A stretch of 64,000 nt of DNA from NCBI GenBank assembly GCA_025345505.1, contig JANVCC010000018.1, positions 59,509,820-59,573,819 on the forward strand, given 5' to 3'. Both the position numbers and the translations under genes were made by a program. This stretch comes from Todiramphus chloris collaris. Lineage: Eukaryota; Chordata; Aves; Coraciiformes; Alcedinidae. Of this stretch, positions 48,694 through 63,000 are shown piece by piece (the stretch's first letter is position 1; each line of letters begins with the position of its first letter). The notes under the pieces were generated by a model that was given only the letters and a program-made list of their open reading frames with translations, did not search any database and was not told where the DNA came from.

Positions 48694-51600
48694 CATAACA
48701 TTGGTAGTATTTTTCTAGCCTCAGGCAAGCCATTTAAAACCAACAGGGGTCCAAACTCATCATAATAATGTCTGAAAGCATACTAGTCTTTATTTATACT
48801 AGTTTAACAGAGCATTGTAGGTAGCACAGCAGAGCTCCAAAACTATCCTAACTTTAGCCAAGGTCAGGCTGCTTCAAGAACAGAAAGGCAGAAGTGGACC
48901 ACCTCTGTATTCACTGGTCCCAAATGTTGCTTCCAGCTCCAGGCTCCAGTGATTAACGTATATTTCTTCCTAAAATGAATTTGTATTTCCTCAATATGCC
49001 AACCTGAAAGTCAAAACAATTACATTGTCTTCTTTCCTACCCCCAGCAAAAGAAAATTAAAATGCAAACCAAGTACATAAAATGCACAGAAAAAGAATTA
49101 AAAATACTTACACAAGCCTTCATAAATTACTCTGTTTAGAGAGATCAATTAAATTGTAGACATTCTACTTTACAATGTAAAAATTATTTTCACATATTTA
49201 GGAAACGGAGTTGAAAAAGGACAAGTGGAAAATTAAAACTTTAAAGACCAAAAGATGAAGTAATAAAGGAAATTCCAGAAAAATACTGGAAAGCTGGAGA
49301 GTTTTTATCCCCACTTTGACTGATATCTCTCTTCCTGAGGGCTTACATTTTCAGAAAACACAATGGGGCCATATACATCTCCTCTTGAAGCTAGTCAATG
49401 TGTTTGATATCTTTTCTGAAAAACACAGGAGTGGGTAGGAACAGTAAATACACGCCTTCTGACGTATTTACATGGCCATGTTGCCATTCTACTAAGTGCA
49501 GCTTCGATAAACATCAGTAAAATAAGCACAATGCTCTGTTATCCCAATAAAATCAAGTAGCTTCAGACAAGACAGTTGTTCTCAACTTGAATGGGTTTTT
49601 TTCACAAAGTTAAACACTTCAAACAAATGTGTAAGAGTAGTCAGATCACGATGTGTGCCCAAGGAAATGTTTGGCTCTGGCAGAGGCACAGGTGGAACAC
49701 TTCCACCTTCCTCCTCTAAATCCATGGCCAAGATTGCTTCAAGACAGAAGAGTTTTCCATCTCCTCTTAACTTGTGCTGGTAGTAACCTTCCCTAGGAGG
49801 CCATCCTGCTGGCTCAGCATTTCAGAAACTACATCACATTCAACCCACAAATTTTCCCTCTCTCAGTTCCCCATCTACATTGCACACAAACAGGATTGTC
49901 AGTGAAGCTGGGTTCATTCAGTGTAGGCATTTTCCCCCTGCAACAAGCTTCCAGCTGGATCTGCAAACTATTTCTCTAACCCTCTTGCATCACATGGATG
50001 TCAAAATCTGGATTTATGTAGGTCATTCCAACAGGGGATAGAAATACATTAAAAAGGTAAATAAAGAGTGCTTCATTTCATTTTCACAGGTGAGAACAGA
50101 CTTTTTGTTACCCTCTATTAGTAAGATGGTGTTGCTATTGGCTAAGTAGTTTACGAAACATTTATAAATAAGACTTTGCATTGATTAGTAACATGTAATC
50201 AGTGTTGAGTGTTCATTAATTTCCTGCATGTAAGCTAAACTACGTAAGAGAACAGCCAGCAAACATCTATTACAAAGTATGCCAGAGAGCACAGGATGCA
50301 TTAGAAACAGGCTAAAACCAAACCTATTTATGTGTCTGGGATAATCTTTTGCCTGTAAATGGACACAACAAACAGCTCTTGCTATTCTGCTCTCTAGCAA
50401 GAATATTTCAGTGCCACAGCACACCAGCATGGATAAATAGGTGTTAGGTCACTACACATGATCAGGATAAACCTTCATATTTGATTTATTAAGGAACAAT
50501 AGAGAGGCATCATCTCGCTCCCCAGCTCCTGTCAACACCTAGGAGCATCCTCAGCAAGGTAGCACCAGGAGGCAAAGTGCATCTCTTACTTCCCAAAACT
50601 CACCACCATCTGCTAAAGCTGAGTATTCCACACAGCACTAAACCCTGCAGCATTTAGCTTATGTATAGTTGTTACGGCTGTAACACGTAGGCCTAAATTA
50701 ATGATAAAATCATTATTTATAATGAATATCAATACAGCGTGTATTTGGAGAGAGATCTCTCTGACTTTAAAGAAACACAAACCATAGCTGGAAAATAGAA
50801 AAAAAGTAAAATAAAGAACTAAAATTTAGAGTTGCATGCATTCATTTTTCAAAATAAATGAGGAGTCTGAGGCTTCTGGTTTTGAGTGGTTTATGGTACA
50901 TCTCTAAATTGGTTTCTCATGGTCCCATTAAAAATTCCATCCCAAAGAGTTTGGTGATTATGCAAAACAACTGACTGGATTAGACACTGTAAAATAATTC
51001 CTCTTTTCTAATATTTCTTAATCTGAAAAGTACCTCCTATACTCTTTCTGTCATCTGGCTAGGTAAATCCATTTAGTTGGAGTAGATGCAGACTGCAGGA
51101 AACCAGATGGCCCCAGGAAGAAGAACAACTGATGTCAGGTAGGCTTCCACCACAATGACACCAGTGCAAAAAAAATCTAGTCAAACTGCTTCTCTCTGCT
51201 GTGTCTTTGTATTTTCAAGCATGAGTAGAAATCTGGAAAACCAAACTTATTCAGCTTTTTTGATTTGTTTTTTTTTTTTTTCCTGGTTATAACAAGATTT
51301 TAGAGAGATTATCACAGATATCATTGGTTAATTAAATATTTTTTGTTGCTATCTCCACATAATACTAAATTTCTGAGAGATGGAGTGTTAATGTGTTAAC
51401 AATGATTTAACTTAACATCTTTTTTACTAAAAAAAACCAAAGAATAATTCAGGTTGTCAAATAATTGTCAGATTAAGAATAGACTTGTTGGTATTTTTTA
51501 TGTGTTTGGGTTTTTTTTTTCTTTCCTTATTACAGGCTGGATAAAATAAACTGGATAAACAAAAGTCATTATCACAGTAATGCCCCTCCCAGGTGAGCAT

Positions 51601-54600
51601 TAACTTCCAGACACCACCTAAGCCAAACCCTGCCTCTGACTTTTTAACTGTGTCAGGTGTGAGAGATGTCTGTCTAGCCTCCCCATTATCTATGTCCATC
51701 AATGCAGATTTTTTTTCCTCTTCTCTCTCCTTCTTCCTTCAAATAGAATCACCACTAATCCATCATCAATTTTCACACTGGAAAGCTCTGTTAGGTGGCT
51801 TATCTTGCAAGCATTAATTTAAGTGGATAACTGCTGTTCTGAATCTTATATACTTGTTTGACTGTGAGGAAGCAAACACAGTTGCTCTTGGAGGGGAGGA
51901 CTGTGCTTCCTGGTCCCTACCCCTTGCTGCCTTGCTCTCTTAGTATAGTTCAGAAACCAAATGGTGGATATAAGTTTTCAACCTGTATTACTTTTGCAAG
52001 AAGCTGAAGACCACCCCTCCTGTGCAGCCTTCACAAAGCTCGTTAGAAGTTTTCTAAGTCTGAATGAACAATCTCTACTTTTTTTCCTAATTGGACAGAT
52101 GGATTCAGAGAGCATAACATACCCCTGGGTTTAATTTCCCTCTCTTATTTAGAATGTCTAAATTAGCAGAACAAACACAAAACAGAAGGAGAGCAGGAGG
52201 TAGGACTTCATGCCTTCGGGGGAATGCGTTGTTCTGCAGAAGTGGAGAGCATCCCTGGGTCCTACCCTCTGTGCAAACAGCCTACATAGCCAGTTATAGC
52301 TATAAATACACAGAAGAAACAAAAATGGAGCAGAAAGAGGGTGCCAAATGTACTGCATCCTTTGGACAACAATGGTAGCATCTGTCTTCCTAACAAATTA
52401 CGAAGATTAATTTGCAGTTACTCCCTCACATAAAAGTTTCCAGATTCTTTCACCATAGCAAACTATTGATGTTTCTGTCAGATGTTCCCCTGTGACCACT
52501 ACTGTACAGATTCGTACCTGTCTAATGTTCACAGGCACAAATCTTTTCAAATTTGGGATCACTTCACCAAAGTTGGAGTCTTCCAAATAATACTAAACAA
52601 ATCATTGCTTGAAGCACACAATGCCAATCCAAAGTGTGAATACATGTTATTTCAATTTTTGTCGATGACAGGTTTGTTAATATACCCACAAGGTTGAAGC
52701 TTGAAAGCCACACTTACATAAGCAACCTTTCTATATGTGATGGTACCAGCCAAGCTCAGTAGCCACAGACTGTTTGCAGGGACTTCTGGGTGGAGCTATA
52801 TTCAACACTTTCTGCTGGTGATACAAATTTGGGTTCTTGTTTACAAGCTGTCCAGGCATGCTAAGATGCATGAGCATGAGGAGAGAACAAAGATCATGCA
52901 GAAGCAACTGTCTATTTGCTGGGTTTTATTTTAACTGAGGTTTTCATTCCTTTTGTATTAGTCACAACTCATGATATTAACAAAACACATAGAATATCCC
53001 GTTTTGACAAAACATCACTGGGCTGTAGGAAAAAGAAACTGCCTCTTCCTGTGACCAAATCTTTGGACTTCCAGGAGCTGCTGTTCTTTAATATGAAAAG
53101 CTAACAAGTAAAACTGATTAATATTTATTTTAATTTAGAAAAACATTTGATCCTAGTCTTTAAAAGTAAGACTGCTTACTTGATTCCTAAATCTACTTCA
53201 GATCTGGTTGTGTGGTCACTTTGTGGCTGGGGTGCAGGAAAGTGGAGAAGAGGTTGCACAAGAAGACAAGGAGCCCCTCCATCCCTACTCTTACACCCCT
53301 GCAGAAGTGCCAAAGCAGGGGCTATTCTTTCCCCCCACCTCCCAAATAGAAAAAGACGTAAAAGTAGGAAAACAGCTCGGCTCTCCATTTCTGCAGGCTT
53401 GGGGGTTAGAGCTGACCAGTCTACAAGCTGTGAATCAACAGTAGTGCTCCTTTCACAAAGCCAGTGGTTCCAGGGTTGTACTGAGAGCTGGACAAGCAAG
53501 ACTTCTGCAGCAATTGCATGAGTAAGTTATTAACAGTGCAAACGTAAAACCAGCATCTTTTGTGCAATCTGGCTATGGGAATATGCGTGTACAAAGCAAA
53601 CTTCTCAAATCTGCCTTCCCTTAGAAGTCAGAGGCATCCCTAAATTGCATTTTTGCAAATGATTGGGTTTTTTGCCTTAAATGCCCCATGCTGGTGCCAA
53701 AACTTCAAGTAGCTGACTTGGGTAATGCTATGTGAAACACCTTGCAAACAGAAAATTCTTTCACATTCCATGATTTCTTTAGGGTACAGCACTTTGAAGA
53801 CAAGAAATGTTTCCACACACTAGCTCAAAGCTGGAAAATAAACCTCCCCCCACCCTTTGTCCTTCCTCCAATAAAGGAAAAATTGCTCTATTGTGATCAG
53901 CCAGATGCAGAAATTGCTGAGCAGGGAAATCTGCGGGAAATTACAATCCTTGCTGGAAGGGGCAATTCCATTAGAGAGGATCTCTATTTCTCCTTTCAGA
54001 AGGGATATATGAAAAAGTAAGACAGGCCACCAAGACAGCAGTGTTGGGGAATTGCTCTGGGCACAGAAAAGCTCTCTTTCTTCAGGGACCCTTTTCAGCA
54101 GCTCTTCCTAGGGAACATTCACTTCCACCACCACTTCGTAGACTTCTTTTCTCTGAAGCTAAGCTCTTTAAAGACACCAGTTCCCAACACTGCATTCTTC
54201 CTTTCCCAACCAACACGCTACTAGCACTTATCAGCAAATCTTACTGACACCACTTACTTTCAGACGGCCCCTTGCCCTGTTAGTGTTTTACAGATCTGCT
54301 TTAAAATACCAATATCACTATTGCCAGCAGACAATGATTTGTTCTGGCAACGTAACTCTCTGCAGCTCACATATCTGGGCCCATAATAGTTCTGCTTTTC
54401 AAGCAGAGCTCCTTGAGGAAACAGTGAATTCAGTGCTCTCCCCCAAAGCCTCTGTGGAAGCTGGAGAAGGTGGTCACAGTACATACCCATCTGTGGTCAT
54501 AACCTCAGAAGACTCATGTGATATCAATGCTGTTGTCAACCGCTTCTTTCCAACCTAGTTGCACAACATGTCATTTTCAGTAAGTAGTGGCAATTCATGG

Positions 54601-55941
54601 ACTTCAAATCATAGTGTCTTTTTTGTTTAGCTTCATTCATCTCTGTTCATACAAGCCTCACAAGGGCAACAGCCAAACTCTCAGTTTTCCATTAAGTGAA
54701 TGGTCTGCAAGTAATGAACTTTGTTTTGTTGGTGCTGTACTGTAATTTCACAGTGCTAAGTATAGATCAGAGTCTGACTCCTCAGCATTTTTCAAGAGCT
54801 TCTGTATTATTTTAACACCGTATTCATGTTATCCTTGGTAGGATAAGTGGTTAGAGTCCAAACCCAAACTTCCCTGCAAATTGCTATTTTACGTGCTTGC
54901 AGCCTCTTGTCAGAGATTTGTTTGTAAATTACACCACTGCTAGTTCAGGAGACATCTGCAATCACCTGTTTATTCTTTTAGCAAATCTTCACTTGGACTT
55001 ATGGTCTAAAAACACCGTCAAGGGTTTTCCAGACAGCATCTGCAGATTTTGGGCTGTAGATCTTGGACCCTTTTTCCCCTGTGTATCACCAAACTACACT
55101 CTTACAGCTGGTGGAATAATGTCTTCAACAGGGTGACTGGTGTGCATGTTGTCCAGGTTGCTCTAACTCCCCCTGTGGAAAAAGGTAGCCCTGATAGGAA
55201 TGCCTCAGACTGTAACAGTAGGCTGTTCCACGAATTTCAAGTGGACAGTTAGGGTTTGTTGGTTTGGCTTGGTTTTATTTTTTAATAAACAATTTCCCCA
55301 TCACTACCTCATAAGCAGCATGGTTCTGAGGTGCAGGTCTCATCTACCTTGTTCTCTGAGATGACACCCACACCACCTAGATGACTAGCTCCAGTCTTGT
55401 GCCATGCTCTTAACTCTACTTCATTGCCTTGCCCTCAGCATCTTTAACAGAGTAAACAATCAAAGTACTTTGATACCCATTAAAAGAAAATCAGTACTAT
55501 CAGTACCATAATGACTAATAGTCATTAAGCACTACTCAGCACAGTGGGAAGTATTCTGTAATGCATAAGCATGGAAAATTTTACAACCCTGGATAAGTAG
55601 GAAAAAACTCCAACAGCTCCTAAAACGAGCTCCTGTTAGAGCCTGGGTTAAACATTTTAAAATTTGCATTCTCCTTTCTCGTTTTGATTTTAAAACCCTA
55701 TATGTTTGGGGTTTTTAGCACTCAGGAATTTTTGATCAGACAAACTGTATCCTGATAAAGTATTTGATAACGTACTTTTTGCCTGCCTTAAACACAGAAT
55801 GCTGAATTTAAAGACCTCATCAAAAGAGCCTCTGTGTATCTATGTGGCAAAGCCTAAGTAGGAAAGACCAAGTACCAAGATAAGGAAGCTCTTCCTTTTT
55901 CCCTTTAGGAACTACTGAAGGCCAGCTGAAGTTTGGAACTG

Positions 55942-55968
55942 CCCCCCCCCCCCTCCCCCCACCCCCCC
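55942..55968 (-). repeat. C-rich tract, G-quadruplex-type on the minus strand
   Basis: Runs of C are broken only by a single T and a single A. The minus strand is therefore a nearly continuous G tract able to form a G-quadruplex. Homopolymer length may be unreliable in the assembly. Confidence 0.85.
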
Positions 55969-56560
55969 AAAATTTTATTGTCAGAAGAAAAGTGTCCTTG
56001 GCATCAAAGAGCAACATGTCAAATAAGAGTAAGATTTCACTGCATCTTCAGTACCTGCTGTAGCATTTTGAACACAGCTTTGAAGAGATCTGGGTCTTTC
56101 CCTTGTATTCCTTTGGGGGATCAGAGTTGCTGAATCTGAGCAGAGATCCATGGCTTGGGGCAGGGTGCTGTCTAGAAACATTCCAACAAAATAACTTAGG
56201 AGTATTGCAGATCTGATGATGGGGAATTGTGGTGAAAAGCATAAATGAACAAACATGAACTGAGAACAGCCCATTTTCTTCACCAGCATCTCCCTGATAG
56301 AATAGCAGAGATGAGGATGCACAAGAGTAATTAAGAACCAAAAGTAATTAAAATACCAATACCCTTGGATGCTTTACAACCTTAAGGATGCTGTCAAGGT
56401 AAAACTATTAAGACCTTCCTGAAATTTTGAGTATGATTTAATAAAATATCCAATTTCCTAAGTGTCTAAGTTTTTGGACTGGTAAATATTTTGTCTTAAA
56501 ACAATTTATGCATAGCCAAGCTGAATTATACCTGCATATTTCAATTTCTTGATACCATTA

Positions 56561-57790
56561 CAGAGTCACAGAATCACAGAATGTCTTTGGTTGGAAGAGA
56601 CCTTCAAAATCATCTAGTCCAACCTTCGACCCAACACTGCAAGCTCACCACTAAACCCTGAGCACCAGGTCCACATGCCATTTAAATGCCTCCAGGGATG
56701 GTGACTTCACCACTGCCCTAGGCAGACCATTCCAATGTTTGATAACCCCTTCAGTGAAGAAATGTTTCCTAATATCCAGCCTAAACCTCTCCTGGCTCAG
56801 CTTGCATCCCTTCCCTCTGGTCCTGTCACACATCACCAGGGAGAAGAGGCTGTCCCCCTCCTTGCTCCACCCTCCTTTCAGGTAGTTGTAGAGAGTGGTA
56901 AGGTCTCCCCTCAGCCTCCTCTTCTCCAGACTAAACAACCCCAGCTCCCTCAGATGCTCCTCACAGGACTTGTGCTCTAGGCCCTTCATGAGGCTTGTTG
57001 CTCTTTTCTGGACACTTTCCCACACTTCTATGTTCTTCTTATAGCGAGGGGCCCAGAACTGAATGCAATATTCAAGGTGTGGCCTCACCAATGCCAAGTA
57101 CAGGGGGACAATCAGCTCACTGTTCCTGCTGGCTGCAGTGTTTCTAACACAAGCCAGGATGCCCTTGGCCTTCATGGCCACTGGCATGCACTGCTGGCTC
57201 ATATTTAGTCAACTATTGATCAATACCCCCAAGTCCTTTTCCAACTTGCAGCTTTCCAACCACATATCCCAAAGTCTGTAGCTTGCCATGGGGTTGTTAT
57301 GACCCCAGTGCAGGCACTTGGCCTTGTGCTCCATGCAATTACCTTGTCCCACTGATCTAATCTGACTAGATCCTGCTGTAAAGCTTCCTTACCCTCTAGC
57401 AGATTGACACACCCACCTAGTTTGGTGTCCTCTGCAAATTTACAGAGGATACACTCAATCCCCTCATCCAGATCATTAATAAAGGTATCAAAGAGAACAG
57501 GCCACAGTACTGAACCCTGGGGAACACCACTTGGGACCAGATGCCAGTCAGATTTATCTCTGTTCACTACCACTCTTTCGGCCCAGCCATACAGCCAGTT
57601 TTTTTACTCAGTGCAGAGTGTATTTATCCAAGCCTTGTGCCGTAAGTTTCTGAAGGAGAATGCTGTGGGAGACAGTGTCAAATGCTTTACTAAAATCCAG
57701 GTAGACAATGTCCACAGCTCTTCCCTCATCCATTACTTTGGTCTTAATCCTTTTAGAAGTCTTCCTAACACATCCTGCCTCTGGTCTGGT
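56561..57790 (-). mobile_element. CR1 LINE, 5'-truncated, reverse transcriptase part
   Basis: This minus-strand CR1 ends at 56561 with CAGAGTCACAGAATCACAGA in the plus sense. Pieces of ORF2 remain: palm motif A (VDIVYLDFSKAFDTVSH, about 57640-57720), PSGVPQGSVLWPVLF and KFAEDTKLGG (57220-57573), and a 183-codon open C-terminal piece (56651-57202) with [19 protein letters not shown]. The catalytic motif usually read as FADD is FAED here, and the frame breaks near 57210 and 57600, so it is dead. The 5' end is not sharp; recognisable homology fades at about 57740-57800. Confidence 0.93.
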
Positions 57791-59325
57791 CCTCCTTACC
57801 TGTAGGGGTTTTTGGTTATGTTTTTGTTTGTTTGATTTTGGGAGGGTGTCTTTGGTTTTTTTTCTCTGCACACACCCCTTCCAGAAAACAAGTGCATAAC
57901 TGGGAAGTCAAGAAAAGTTCAGAGATCTGAGCACTACCTAGACTCACAACAAAAATTACTCCACTAGACTACTGAATCCTCAGGATACAAACAAAACACA
58001 ACATGAAGAAAAGCTCCTGGTTTTTTCCCTCCAAAGGTGGAAAGCAAAACCAGCAAAGATGGTTTTTCTGGCTGTAAAGAAGGGCAGCTTTAGAAGGCTA
58101 TTCATAGAAAAGCAATTTCCAAAATTTGAGTCATCGACACTGGGTGACAGTCAGGCACCATTTATTGCCCAGAACAATGCTGCACAGTGTTATTCAGTAC
58201 AACCCTCTGCAGCCATGTCCAGTTTCTCAGATATACTGTTGTCATATTTGTTTCTGTCCTCTACAGCACAAGCTATAGAAAGATCCTTTTCTGCCTCCCC
58301 CACTACTTCTTCTCCCACCAAATATTTTTTTTTACTTTCATACAGTCCTGTGTTCTTTATCTAATATTTCTGGGATTTCAGAGTTCTTCTAGTATACGTG
58401 CATGGTTTACAGAACATCCCTTTAGCCTTTTTGTGCAGAACTGTGTTTGCAAATGGATGAATCACAAACCTCATACGTTTTTTTTAAGAAATAACTTCTA
58501 CTGAAAACCCAGAGTTGCAGTTTAGCTGGAGAGTTTATGCATGTCTTATGTCTGGGAGAAAAGAGAAACTTGAGGTCAAACTTCCACTGTCCTGGCAATG
58601 TTGAGAAGTAAATCAGGGGCAGAAGAGATGAGAGGGTTGGCTTACAAGGAAATGCTTGGCTGGCTCTGCACTTGGCTGTTTTCAGGTGCAGTTCCATCAT
58701 AAGATTAGAACTGTAGGAATTGAAAGTCTCACTCCAGTGTCTGCCAGAAGAAACAAACTGAATTTTCCTCTTCACTGGGAAGAGCTACACTGAGCTCAAG
58801 GCTACAACTGGTTGAGAAGTTCATGGAAGTTACTGAACTGGTGATGTCAAATTGTTCCATCACTGAATGCCATTGACACTGAGTGAATTAAATGCTTGTT
58901 CCCAGCCTAGAATTACTGACTTGCATAGAGATCACATAGCCAAACTAAATGACCTTATTTGCAGAAAGTCAGCACAATAGAGTAGACAGAATCTTAAAGC
59001 AGAGCCCATTCTGACTGGCTGCCAGGTGAAGGCTGGAGCAGGCAAAGACTGAAGGCTGACAGTAGGAAAGACAAGACTGGGATAAATTGTGCAAAGAGTT
59101 GCTTTAAAAATAAAAGAAATGCCCTCTGAGTGAGTTGGCATGGGAGTGTAGGGAAGATGCTGAAGGAGGAGAGTCTGAGTCCTGGAGAGGGACCTCATGT
59201 TCTGAGGGCACCACTCCAAGGGACATCATTTTCTGAGGGCACAAGCCCAAAAGGGGCAAAGCCCAAAGGTGGATTGTAATGCTGGTTGCCTTCTCTGCTG
59301 GTTTATGCATCCTTCTATTTCTGAA
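57791..59325. other. Intergenic DNA between CR1 and LTR, nothing recognised
   Basis: About 1.5 kb contains a G/T-rich tract near 57805-57862 and no supported gene or named repeat. Short open frames appear random. Confidence 0.75.
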
Positions 59326-60052
59326 TGTTCTGATTTGAGCCAGAACAGAACTAATTGTGTTCAGTGATTCTACCTTTCACCTCAGTCTAACTAACTGCAC
59401 CTTCAAGTTAGTGTCAGATTTTTGCAGACAGTGTCTGCTTCTAGAAGGGATAATGCTTACGTTTGCGGTTACTACCAAGGATTGGTGGGCAGAAAGGCTC
59501 TTGCTTATACTTACTCCTGTAGAAACCAAGATCACTGTTAAACCTTGTGTACCATGTCGGGGGTGCAGAAAGCAAGAGGTCACACCTGCGGGGAGGAGCA
59601 GGCAGGGTGGGTGACCCTACACTGTCCAGCAAGATATTCCATCCCATACACATAATATTCAGTACAAAGGTGCGAGATTACCAGGGTCAAGTGTCTTCTT
59701 CAGTGGTCAGCATCCAAGGAGGACTCTGTTCATTCTGCCTTTGATGCTGAATCAAGTTCCCAAATCTAGCTTCTGAATCCAGTCTCTGTCTTCTGCTGAG
59801 TCCAGTCTGGGTCTTCCACAGCGCCTGACCACAGCATCAGTGGTGACAGTGACGTAATTGCCATCGGGGGTTGAGTTCAATATTGTTTTTCTTTATTTTT
59901 CTATATTTTCATTCACGCTCTTTTAGTTTCCTTTTCCAATCCATAAGTTTTCCTCCCATATTCCCTTTCTCTTCTCTTTCTAGCAGGGAAGAGGGGTTAA
60001 TAGAGAACATCTGTCAGTTGTCTAGAGGCTGGCCCAGCCCTAAGCCTTGATA
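59326..60052 (+). mobile_element. Probable solo LTR, bird ERVL-like family
   Basis: The sequence starts TGTTCTGATTTGAGCCAGAA and runs into AACTAATTGTGTTC. It has an internal block GATATTCCATCCCATACACA before CAGTACAAAG at the usual promoter position, then a T-rich region, AAGTTTTCCTCCC, and GGGGTTAATAGAGA close to the end. This order matches a widespread bird LTR that I recognise from memory. No internal retroviral region flanks it, so it looks like a solo LTR. The bases just outside (CTGAA and GTGAA) agree at four of five positions, fitting a worn 5-base target duplication. The 3' end lacks a clean CA. Family assignment needs a repeat-library search. Confidence 0.68.
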
Positions 60053-63000
60053 GTGAATCAGGTACAACCCCCCTTGAAAAACACCAGTCTTTGCTTCTCC
60101 TGTTAAGTTTCTGCAAGGACAAACTCTAAATGGTGTTTCACAGAGAGTTTCAAAGGTACAGGGCCGCTATGTGTTTAAGCAGAATGACCCAGCAGCAGCT
60201 GACAATTTCTCAGTCCTTATGGGCAGTCATGATCTCTCCCCAAGTTATGGAAATCCTATTGAAACAGACCATCTTTCCAGCTAGGTGTTCATGAAGTTTA
60301 GAATAACAAGCAACCAAGAAAATATCTTACACATCTTATAGAATCATACTAATATTTTTCCTGAATAGATCTCAAATAGCATATAAACCCTAACCTCAGT
60401 TTATACTGCACTGAGAGCAAATCTGTGTATTTTGAAATACATTTTATATTCCAAATATTTTTAACAAAATCAATATTCCTCAAAACAGATTTGGAGAAGG
60501 TGATCTCTACCCTTCATTGATACATCCAGATACTAAAACTGTAAAAGAAACTTCCACAAAAGATAAATAAATTCTTCACATATCTCAAGACACCACAGAC
60601 TCTTTAACAAGAGACAGTCCAAGAGGCATCTGCAAAGCATCTACTAAGAGTCAAAGTCTCCAATAATCCAGCTACATTTTCTCACTGTAATTTCAGATTC
60701 TTCAGGTGTTTGAGCACCTGACTCCATTCCTATTTCCAACCAGACAAGTATAAATAACCACCACATCCCACGCCAGCATGTGATGGCTGACCAGGCTGCA
60801 GAAGAGCCCTTTCCTTGACTCTAAAGTTCAGAAATCAAATAGAGAGGCACACATCAGTTCCTCTTGCAGCAAAAAGTATTTAAGAGTATTTAATATTTGA
60901 AATGAAAAACCTGCTTTTGCATCAAGACTTGAAAAGTAATGATGCCTTGTGCTTTTGTCTGGACGCTCAGGTGCCAGACTGCCCTTCTCCAGGGATGCCT
61001 CTGTGGGTCTGGCATGGACGAACAATGGTGGCTCATTGCTGCAGAGGCCGCTCTTCTCCCCCTAGAGCTCCAAGGCTTGCAATTCCCTGCTTGGGAGTTT
61101 ACAAACTTGTTTATAAACTAACAGAAACAATGCAGATCAGGGACAAATGCTCTAGTTTCCTTCTCCATTTAAATTTCTCTTTTTGTAATTTTAAATAATG
61201 ATTTGCTGAAGACGTCAAAATCAGGGCTGACACAGGATAAGAAAGCCTCAACTTGTTTTGCCATCTTACAAAGACAGTTTAAATCTACTTTTTTAACAAG
61301 CACTTCTAATCCTCCAAGTTTCTTCAGCATAATTCTCCCTGACAACACAGTGGCTAGTCCCAAAAATTATATTTATTCTTTATCTGGTTTAAGACCCGTC
61401 AGGGAACAGCATATCAGACAAAGAGGCTTCTCAGTATTTCAGTGACGCTCTGTGACAGAGAAGTTCTTGAAGAGCACAAAATATGAAGGTCTAATTCTTC
61501 CCTCATGCTGGACTCTGGTAAACCAAATTTTGGGTTTTCTGTTCCCTCTACAGAGAAAACATCCACGCATATATGGGGGTGAGTGGGAGGGAACAAACAG
61601 GGCACAGATGGCAGGGAATATATTTATCCACCCTCTCTGCGAGATGCTGACTGATGTTCTCCTTTAGAGCAGAAAAGATCCTCTCCTTGTTCCTGCTTAC
61701 CTCCTTTAGATAAAGGTCCATCCAGGGGTCAGGGCTTGGGAGCAGCTGAAGCTGTTGATGAGGAACTTGCTGTGGGTCTTGAGTGCAGTCAAGTCCTCCC
61801 TCCTAAACTGCAAGATTGGCAGTTAGGGCAACAGCTCCAGCAGCTTTTCCTTTTTTGAGTAAAGGTGGGAAGGTGGGTTATCATTTATACTGCCTGAATT
61901 AAGCAGTTTGCCCCTCCTCCTTCCCAGGTTTACTACCCCTTCAGACTTCAATCTTCACTGCCAAAGACCAAACATTTTTTGTTTAAACATTAAATAAAGG
62001 AAAAACATGATCATAACTCAGTTCATGAAAAATCTTGAAGAGCTTAGGTTGAGGGGTGACTGTGAACAATGCTGTTAGCAACCTCCAATTTCTTTTTACT
62101 ATTTTTATGTTTCCTTCCCACTTTTTGCAAGACATTTTAAAACATATGGCATTAATAAAAACAAATTTGCAATCTCATTAATCTTCTTCTAACAAGCCTT
62201 GTAATCTAGCTTTTTTTTTCCTTCATTCTTAAATCAGAAAAATCTATTTTATCAGCAGTAGCAGAAAAGTGCTGTGTAGTGGACTGAGGCATAACTGCTA
62301 ATGGGCAGAGTGAGTATTTCTTCTTCAGAATATTCCTGTAAATATCCACAAGTGTGCTGCATTCCCTTACCCTGAGTACCTTTCTGATATTTGGAATAGG
62401 AGCAAGAAGAATCACTGCAGCTGTGTTCAAGCCTAGACATTCAAAATAGCCAATGCAAAAAGCAGAGCATCAGTTGTATAAATAGCAAATTACAACATTG
62501 TTTGGTGCTCTCAATGTTCTACTTCAGGCTATCCAGCATACCTTTTGAAAATGAACATTCTGTTACTTTTCCTAGTTATGTCTGAGTCTGTAGAGTTCCT
62601 TACTGTTGTGCAAACACTTCTCTTCCTTTATCATCAAACGTGTTCAGAACATAAGAAGAACAAAATAAATGCCTTATTATTTGCCTGCTTAAGCTATAGA
62701 AATTTCTGCAGCTTGAGGGGTGCCATTAGAGCCATGTATGAGGACAAAAATGTCTGAAAGCTGATTGCTTTCATATATTTATTCTTGCAACTCTATGTTG
62801 CAGTAGCATCTAGAATGGCTCTGCAGGTGGGCACCTCATCAGAGAATAATTATTCCTCACTCCACAACAGCTTTGGGTGTTAATTGCAAACTGAAAAGGA
62901 AAGCTGCATGCTACGCACTCAAGCACCACAGGTGTCATAAACAGAAAGTCATCAAATGTTGATATCCAGCAGCAAGATCTCTGCTCCTGAAAGCATCAAA

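Larger units (their letters stand above)
44612..56560. other. Intergenic DNA upstream of MOXD1, no gene recognised
   Basis: About 12 kb is mainly AT-rich, with only simple repeats. Open frames are short and their peptides resemble no family I know; the longest, 46472-46864 (130 codons), lacks domain character. No exon of STX7, the usual upstream neighbour in other amniotes, is seen. Confidence 0.75.
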
